A DNA stretch of 23,828 bases from a virus. A program made the position numbers and the translations under genes. The notes beneath the pieces are model-generated. The model had not been told where the DNA came from and did not search any database. It saw nothing but the letters and a program-made list of their open reading frames with translations. Below are positions 20,019 through 23,828 of the stretch, in pieces (positions within the stretch are counted from its first letter, which is position 1; every line of letters begins with the position of its first letter). The DNA lies in the IMG/VR virus record IMGVR_UViG_3300027754_000444, positions 1 through 23,828 of that record; one strand, given 5' to 3'.

Positions 20019-20284
20019 TGTTTAAACATACAACATCTCACCCTTGGACTTTGGGCGGTTCGGGTCTTACTGTGTGGGGCTACGAACAAAAATATGGTAG
20101 GCCTTTGGTTGTGAACTGTGACGCAAAGAATGAGCGTATATCCATGCCAACCGCAACAAAACGTGCCAACGCCCGTTTGATTAGCATAGCCCCGCAGATG
20201 TATGAGATCATTGAAAGACTAGGCACTGATGAGGCCAAGGCCTTGGTGCGTTACATGGAAAGGGATGATCATGAGGGTAACTGA
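20015..20284 (+). CDS. Phage protein with ANARLIxxAPxM motif
   Basis: 89 residues, start at ATG 20015 or the adjacent 20018, with TGGAGGCC upstream; a GTTTAAAC copy begins at the last base of the second ATG. Residues about 45-66 contain TKRANARLISIAPQMYEIIE, a motif that I have often seen in small hypothetical proteins of phages and prophages (A-N-A-x-L-I-x-x-A-P-x-[ML]). The N-terminal part has GGSGLTVWGYEQ and beta-type strands. The last part is acidic/basic helix. No known function. The motif is widespread enough to support the call as coding. Confidence 0.74.
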   Translation: MMFKHTTSHPWTLGGSGLTVWGYEQKYGRPLVVNCDAKNERISMPTATKRANARLISIAPQMYEIIERLGTDEAKALVRYMERDDHEGN

Positions 20285-20510
20285 ATTGACAGAGGATGAG
20301 GCCAAGCGTTTGGGCGTGGCCTACGTGTCCCTTGTCCAATGGATACATGACAACGCCCTTGACGGGGAAAGTACCATGAGTATGTTGTTTAAGGCGGCTA
20401 TGACCATTGCCGTGTCGAACAACGTACCAAGGGAAGAGGTCATATCCGTGGCGGGGACGATCTATGACATGGAGAAGTTCTACCATCCAACTGCTGAGGA
20501 TATCCACTGA
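20271..20510 (+). CDS. Small helical orphan protein
   Basis: 79 residues from ATG at 20271, with AAGGGATGATC upstream; the longer frame from 20229 is inside the previous gene. Mostly helical and acidic (TELTEDEAKRLGVAYVSLVQ, then MLFKAAMTIAVSNNVPREEV and a YHPTAEDIH end). No motif recognised. It overlaps the previous gene by 14 bases and touches the next (TGATG), so it belongs to the same coupled run. Confidence 0.68.
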   Translation: MRVTELTEDEAKRLGVAYVSLVQWIHDNALDGESTMSMLFKAAMTIAVSNNVPREEVISVAGTIYDMEKFYHPTAEDIH

Positions 20511-20734
20511 TGGTCAAGGCCATCACTCAATCAGATCCTACGTTCCTTAAGACAGTCTACAAGCATGACTCACTGGTTGACCTAGTCAACCATGAGCGGT
20601 TCGTTGACATTGGGGAAAGGTACATTGTCTACAACCAAAAAATGTGGCGTGTCTACAAGATGGGTAAGGATAGAAACCCACGGCTCTGTGGGTACTTCAC
20701 GAACCTACACCTCGCAGTCGCCAACGCAAATTAA
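20510..20734 (+). CDS. Last gene of the rightward block, small orphan
   Basis: 74 residues starting MVKAITQSDPTFLKTVYKHD. It contains FVDIGERYIVYNQKMWRVYK and a C-terminal YFTNLHLAVANAN. Mixed alpha/beta and basic. Start overlaps the preceding stop as TGATG. Only a few bases after its stop is a strong terminator. I do not recognise it. Confidence 0.68.
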   Translation: MVKAITQSDPTFLKTVYKHDSLVDLVNHERFVDIGERYIVYNQKMWRVYKMGKDRNPRLCGYFTNLHLAVANAN

Positions 20735-20745
20735 AAGGAAAGAAA

Positions 20746-20765
20746 AAGGAAGCTTCGGCTTCCTT
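20746..20765 (+). terminator. Rho-independent terminator ending the rightward block
   Basis: AAGGAAGC-TTCG-GCTTCCTT followed by a T run to 20770. Eight-pair stem with a UUCG loop, 11 bases past the last stop. Same loop and design as the one at 4091-4110. Confidence 0.9.
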
Positions 20766-20775
20766 TTTTTTGGTC

Positions 20776-20890
20776 TGCTGTGGTGCGTTTAAACATATTC
20801 CTGCTGTCCTGAATTGCCTGCTGTGGCGTTTAAACGGGTCTGCTGGATATAAACTTTTTTATGCTGGGGTAAATTTTTTTACCTTGCTGG
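20776..20890. repeat. Iteron-like TGCTG array with GTTTAAAC copies in the convergent gap
   Basis: TGCTG starts at 20776, 20802, 20819, 20841, 20862 and 20885, spaced 17-26 bases (mean about 22, near two helical turns). Two units extend to CTGCTGTGG followed by GTTTAAAC (20787, 20828), and a third GTTTAAAC lies at 20896. GGTAAA-4-TTTACC (20868-20883) is a small hairpin that might end leftward or rightward transcripts. No gene is present. Confidence 0.65.
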
Positions 20891-21268
20891 TTACAGTTTA
20901 AACGTAAAAGTTATAAACGCTGGGGTTCTTTCCCCAACATACGCCCCAAGAATATTAAACTCAAAATATTCATACGCTTCGTCCTCGCTCATTGAGCGGC
21001 TCAGGATCTCCACAATCTTTGTTGCGTCATACGCAACCACAGTTTCATTGCCTATCCGCTGACAAACCCCAATGATTGCATCATCAAACTCCTCCTCGCT
21101 TAGGAAAAGAAGGTCAGCCTCCCACTGAAGCGCTAACTCAAGCCGCTTGTTTAAACGTGTGGGTAGCTCGTGTGATGAGCTATCTGTTGAGCTTACATCG
21201 TTTAAACGGCCTGAGCTATCAAGCTCGTCCGATGAGCTACCTGTTGGGTTGTTTAAATCAGAATGCAT
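20891..21268 (-). CDS. Ser/Asp-rich orphan protein
   Basis: 125 residues. The first 45 are low complexity, rich in Ser, Asp, Glu and Leu-Asn (DLNNPTGSSSDELDSSGRLN and similar), and the DNA there shows direct repeats. The rest looks folded (LALQWEADLLFLSEEEFDDA, then DATKIVEILSRSMSEDEAYE and VGERTPAFITFTF). Three GTTTAAAC copies fall in this gene, one at the last codons. ATG at 21268 overlaps the end of the primase-helicase gene by 11 bases, so it is translated downstream of it. Not recognised. Confidence 0.65.
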   Translation of the reverse strand: MHSDLNNPTGSSSDELDSSGRLNDVSSTDSSSHELPTRLNKRLELALQWEADLLFLSEEEFDDAIIGVCQRIGNETVVAYDATKIVEILSRSMSEDEAYEYFEFNILGAYVGERTPAFITFTFKL

Positions 21269-22940
21269 CTAGGTTCTCCGAGTAAGTGCCTGAGGTTTTG
21301 TTGTAAAGCATTGATGTCTCGCCTTGTGTGCCGACCCAACGATACCGACATTTCCACACTGCAATCTCAACATGGTGATCCCTCCTGTGGACTGTCACCC
21401 CGCAATCGGTCTTCGCCCACCAAGCCATTGACCCCGCTATCGACATGCCATCGGGACGGGGTTGCTCAGTGCCTTGACGGGTGATCTTAGACGGGTGAGC
21501 AACGAACCATGTATGGACATCGTGGGACTTACAGAACTTCTGTACCCTCGTCAGCATGTCGCTGATGGCCGCAGTCTCTGTACCCTCTGACCTTGGCAGT
21601 TCAATGTAGTTGTAGGGGTCAATGACCAACCCCCGTACACCCATCCTCTTGACCGCTACCCGTGCCCGTTCAAGTATTGAATCCAGTGTGCTTGGTTCTT
21701 CACCGTTTGTATCGATGAATAAGAAATGATCCTTAACGAATTTAAACGCATTGTCCCGCTCCTGCTCGGTCATCCTGTCCCGACCTTCAAAGAATCTGCG
21801 CTTGGTATAGATCTCCATTAACCTACTGATGTGAACCTCAGGTTGATTCTCAAACGAACAGACAGCAAACTTCCAATCATGGGCACGGGCTAGGTTGACC
21901 ATGATCTGATCCACAAAGTTGGACTTACCCGAGGACGGGTAACCTGTGACCACAGTCAACTGACTCGGTGCTACTGTATAGATCTCATCGACCGACTGAT
22001 ACCCTGTTGAGAATCCCTTCCCCGTTCCCTTCGAGTAAAGATCGTTTAAACGGTCAAAGAATATCCCAGCATCGCTGATTCCCGAGATCGGGTACGCCAC
22101 TGCACCATCGACCACCGCTTGGACTGCCCCTGTCCGAGACGGGTCATCTAGGTGTACCTCGTTTAAATCCTTCTTGGCAAACTTAGCCAGCCTACATTTT
22201 TCTTTTCCAATTCTTCTAGCCAACTCTTCGGCTAAGGCTTGCCCCGCAGTATCCTGATCTGTGGCTAGGACTACATAAGGGGCGGCATCGAATACCTCAC
22301 GGGCATTCCATACATACGCAAATCTTTTATCTTCTGACGGAAGTACCTTCCCGTCTGCCACCTTGATGGGTGCTCCACTTGGAACGCTGACCACGTTGTT
22401 GATGCCTAACTCCATTAGGGTTAGGCAATCTATCTCACCCTCTACGATGATGATGGGTTCACCCTTGACGACCTGATCGATACCAAAGAAATCATGTGCA
22501 CCTCCTGAGTCTTGGGTAAAGTCTTTCTCAGGGAATGATCGGTACTTGGCGGCTACCAGTGCACCCTGCCGGTAATAAGGAAAGCCTATGGCATCTGCGG
22601 TCTTGCCTAGCTTGCCAAAGAACTTCTCTGCGGCAAACAGTTTCATCTTGTCTGCTGTCTGTTGGGATATCCCTCGTTGCTCTAGCCATGCGTAGTGGGG
22701 AGGTTGTAGTTTGTTGGAAACAATGATGGGGTTGGGTACGGCTGACAATTTTCTCTCCTGTTGTGGTTGGACTGAGCCGCTTGTTTGGCAGTGATGACAG
22801 TGATAGACCACTGCCCCGTCATCTTTACGGGTCAGGGTCATATCTTTCTGATTGGATTTTCTACGCTCGGTAGAACAATACGGGCAAGCTACCCGAGTAG
22901 ATTCGTTGAAGTAAGTATCAGCTACTAATGCGTCGATCAT
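21258..22940 (-). CDS. Primase-helicase (T7 gp4-like)
   Basis: 560 residues from ATG at 22940; a longer frame beginning with TTG at 22982 would overlap the upstream gene much more and is less likely. Zinc-binding primase head CPYC (19-22) and CHHC (48-51); TOPRIM motifs VEGEIDCL (166-173) and ATDQDTAG (226-233); then a RecA-like helicase with Walker A TGYPSSGKS (332-340), a LVIDPYNYIE Walker B-type strand and WFVAHPSK (the H-motif). It unwinds the fork and makes primers, as in T7. No polymerase gene is in the window; it is likely beyond the right edge or supplied by the host. Confidence 0.92.
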   Translation of the reverse strand: MIDALVADTYFNESTRVACPYCSTERRKSNQKDMTLTRKDDGAVVYHCHHCQTSGSVQPQQERKLSAVPNPIIVSNKLQPPHYAWLEQRGISQQTADKMKLFAAEKFFGKLGKTADAIGFPYYRQGALVAAKYRSFPEKDFTQDSGGAHDFFGIDQVVKGEPIIIVEGEIDCLTLMELGINNVVSVPSGAPIKVADGKVLPSEDKRFAYVWNAREVFDAAPYVVLATDQDTAGQALAEELARRIGKEKCRLAKFAKKDLNEVHLDDPSRTGAVQAVVDGAVAYPISGISDAGIFFDRLNDLYSKGTGKGFSTGYQSVDEIYTVAPSQLTVVTGYPSSGKSNFVDQIMVNLARAHDWKFAVCSFENQPEVHISRLMEIYTKRRFFEGRDRMTEQERDNAFKFVKDHFLFIDTNGEEPSTLDSILERARVAVKRMGVRGLVIDPYNYIELPRSEGTETAAISDMLTRVQKFCKSHDVHTWFVAHPSKITRQGTEQPRPDGMSIAGSMAWWAKTDCGVTVHRRDHHVEIAVWKCRYRWVGTQGETSMLYNKTSGTYSENLDAF

Positions 22941-23226
22941 GGTATGGCCTGTTAAAACTTTGAGCCGTCCATTTATCCGCAATACGTAAATAGATGTTGA
23001 TTAATGTGTTGTCTTCAAAAACTTGAACTTGTTCAACATCAGGGCTAATCCGTTTGGCAAAACAAATTGCACCAGTCATGTTTGTGCAATTTGAATAAGG
23101 CAAATAAAAATTAGCCACTTTAGTTTCAAAATCGTAAGTTACTCGGCTTATGTTGCACTGCAATAACTTTGTAACGCTAAAAGATTTTTTACCAACTGAC
23201 CATTGCTTTATGTATGAATCAATCAT
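22918..23226 (-). CDS. AT-richer orphan protein upstream of the primase-helicase
   Basis: 102 residues starting MIDSYIKQWSVGKKSFSVTK. Beta-rich with aromatic and cysteine residues (VTYDFETKVANFYLPYSNCT, then ICFAKRISPDVEQVQVFEDN). The DNA is clearly more AT-rich than the genes on either side, which may mean later acquisition. ATG at 23226 overlaps the previous stop as ATGA, and the 3' end overlaps the helicase start by 23 bases. No family recognised. Confidence 0.65.
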   Translation of the reverse strand: MIDSYIKQWSVGKKSFSVTKLLQCNISRVTYDFETKVANFYLPYSNCTNMTGAICFAKRISPDVEQVQVFEDNTLINIYLRIADKWTAQSFNRPYHDRRISS

Positions 23227-23462
23227 TTCATGCTCCCATCTGACTTGCGTTTAAACGAGCGGTTCTTGCTGGGAGCTTCTAATCGCACACCATCTGCGTT
23301 TGATCCACCTTTAGACAAAGCCTTGACATGGGCTACGTCCTTACCTTGACGGGTCACACCCTTGGCATCAAGCTTACGCCTAGCCCTTTGACGTTCCATG
23401 CGGTTCTCATGTTCGCCCCGTGCTACTTGAGTTTTAAACTCTTGTTTATAGTCTCTCTTCAT
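23223..23462 (-). CDS. Small HNH-like basic protein
   Basis: 79 residues, strongly basic. The C-terminal half KDVAHVKALSKGGSNADGVR, then LEAPSKNRSFKR resembles short phage HNH-like proteins, which have D-[VI]-D-H-K-x-x-x-x-G-G-x-N-x-x-x-N-L-R and S-x-N-R-S-F. Here the usual first Asp before His is Ala and the loop lacks the zinc cysteines of larger HNH enzymes. So it may be a weak nuclease or a DNA-binding derivative. A GTTTAAAC copy encodes the SFKR segment. It overlaps both neighbours. Confidence 0.7.
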   Translation of the reverse strand: MKRDYKQEFKTQVARGEHENRMERQRARRKLDAKGVTRQGKDVAHVKALSKGGSNADGVRLEAPSKNRSFKRKSDGSMK

Positions 23463-23775
23463 CTTTACCCCCTAGGATGTAGACGCTTTGATTGCGTCCT
23501 GATAGTTTGGATCTGCGCTCTCCGATCTTAACGATTTGCCCTGATCTTCTCAATGGGGCAAACCTAGGTTGGATGCTATGAACTCTTCGGTGTGGGAGAT
23601 GGGCAACCACCTCATCGTAGATTGCCCCGTCAGGATATTTAGATATAGCCCACATAACTTCTGACTCTACATGTCCAATGTTTAAATACACTGCGGCTGA
23701 GTGGCTGGTGTTGGGATCTGTGCTACGTGATTTGGGATCATGAGGCTCGGGGAATAGGTCAAACTGATCGTTCAT
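23446..23775 (-). CDS. Winged-helix DNA-binding protein
   Basis: 109 residues from ATG at 23775, with GGAGGGCAAT upstream; an earlier ATG at 23787 overlaps this site. The first 30 residues are polar, containing RSTDPNTSHSAA. Residues about 37-95 are a winged helix: VESEVMWAISKYPDGAIYDE, HRRVHSIQPRFAPLRRSGQI and a basic wing GERRSKLSGRNQSVY. This pattern (x-P-R-[FL]-x-x-L-x-x-x-G-x-I ... G-R-x-x-x-V-[WY]) is known from small phage DNA-binding proteins. It is the first gene visible of the helicase run and may regulate it. Confidence 0.78.
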   Translation of the reverse strand: MNDQFDLFPEPHDPKSRSTDPNTSHSAAVYLNIGHVESEVMWAISKYPDGAIYDEVVAHLPHRRVHSIQPRFAPLRRSGQIVKIGERRSKLSGRNQSVYILGGKDEERL

Positions 23776-23828
23776 ATTGCCCTCCATTCCCGCTCGGGTC
23801 TGCCTGAGTCAGACTTAACTGTGAAGCC

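Larger units (their letters stand above)
4070..23256. repeat. Dispersed perfect palindrome GTTTAAAC, 25 copies
   Basis: Copies start at 4070, 6865, 7656, 8689, 10055, 10124, 12071, 12199, 12442, 13015, 15364, 15825, 16221, 17356, 17963, 18753, 19168, 20020, 20787, 20828, 20896, 21149, 21200, 22044 and 23249. Chance expectation for one fixed octamer in this length with even base use is about 0.4. Twenty copies are inside genes, where they are read as Phe-Lys (9) or Leu-Asn (11), and never in the phase that would give TAA. Five are between genes. Flanking bases are not conserved. None is in positions 1-4069. Near matches such as GTTTAAAT also recur (near 21251, 22161 and 23680). Confidence 0.95.

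Noticed and set aside
1-23828. tRNA, integrase, attachment site or lysogeny repressor
   Set aside because: Both strands were scanned by eye for tRNA T-arm patterns and for recombinase motifs; none was convincing. They may lie outside the window.

Overview
The window looks like roughly half or more of the genome of a tailed double-stranded DNA phage (Caudoviricetes). It carries a TerS/TerL packaging pair, a long P22-type portal, a scaffold protein, an HK97-fold capsid protein and a T7 gp4-type primase-helicase. The portal type and the partial neck or tail-adaptor-like gene at the left edge suggest a podovirus. Many small genes resemble proteins I associate with uncultured freshwater and marine phages. 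No host gene, tRNA, integrase or lysogeny repressor was seen. The host cannot be read from the sequence; a proteobacterium is plausible.

Layout. (1) 1-13086, minus strand, is the late block. Read in transcription order from 13086 leftward it holds: small terminase, a C-rich gap, glutaredoxin, LexA-type winged helix, large terminase, portal, a small coiled-coil protein, a GroES-like co-chaperonin, scaffold, a head-associated protein, a decoration-like protein, major capsid protein, a terminator, two virion-type proteins, a glycosyltransferase-like protein, and six small, mostly lysine-rich proteins, ending in the partial neck gene. Most of the later genes are translationally coupled by ATGA or TAATG overlaps. 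(2) 13087-13760 is a divergent control region. It has five perfect TTATCCACA DnaA boxes in 127 bp, which makes it a strong candidate replication origin, followed by inverted repeats and probable promoters. (3) 13761-20734, plus strand, is the early/middle block. Four small orphan genes come first, three of them (and then the SprT-like gene) preceded by a two-hairpin intergenic element. Next is a SprT-like protein that has lost its HExxH motif, a CobS/MoxR-type AAA+ ATPase, a CobT-type HExxH metallopeptidase with an acidic tail, and a VWA protein, then about ten small overlapping genes, including two of 56 and 30 residues. A UUCG-loop terminator closes the block. (4) 20735-20890 is a convergent gap with TGCTG iterons. 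(5) 20891-23775, minus strand, holds a Ser-rich protein, primase-helicase, an orphan, an HNH-like protein and a winged-helix protein.

Three features stand out. The perfect palindrome GTTTAAAC occurs 25 times between 4070 and 23256, against about 0.4 expected by chance, and none occurs in the first 4 kb. The two-hairpin intergenic element at 13707-14729 keeps its fold while its stem sequences change. The AAA+/metallopeptidase/VWA cassette contains both a pseudo-protease and a CobT-like gene split by a single in-frame stop codon that also forms part of the next ribosome binding site.
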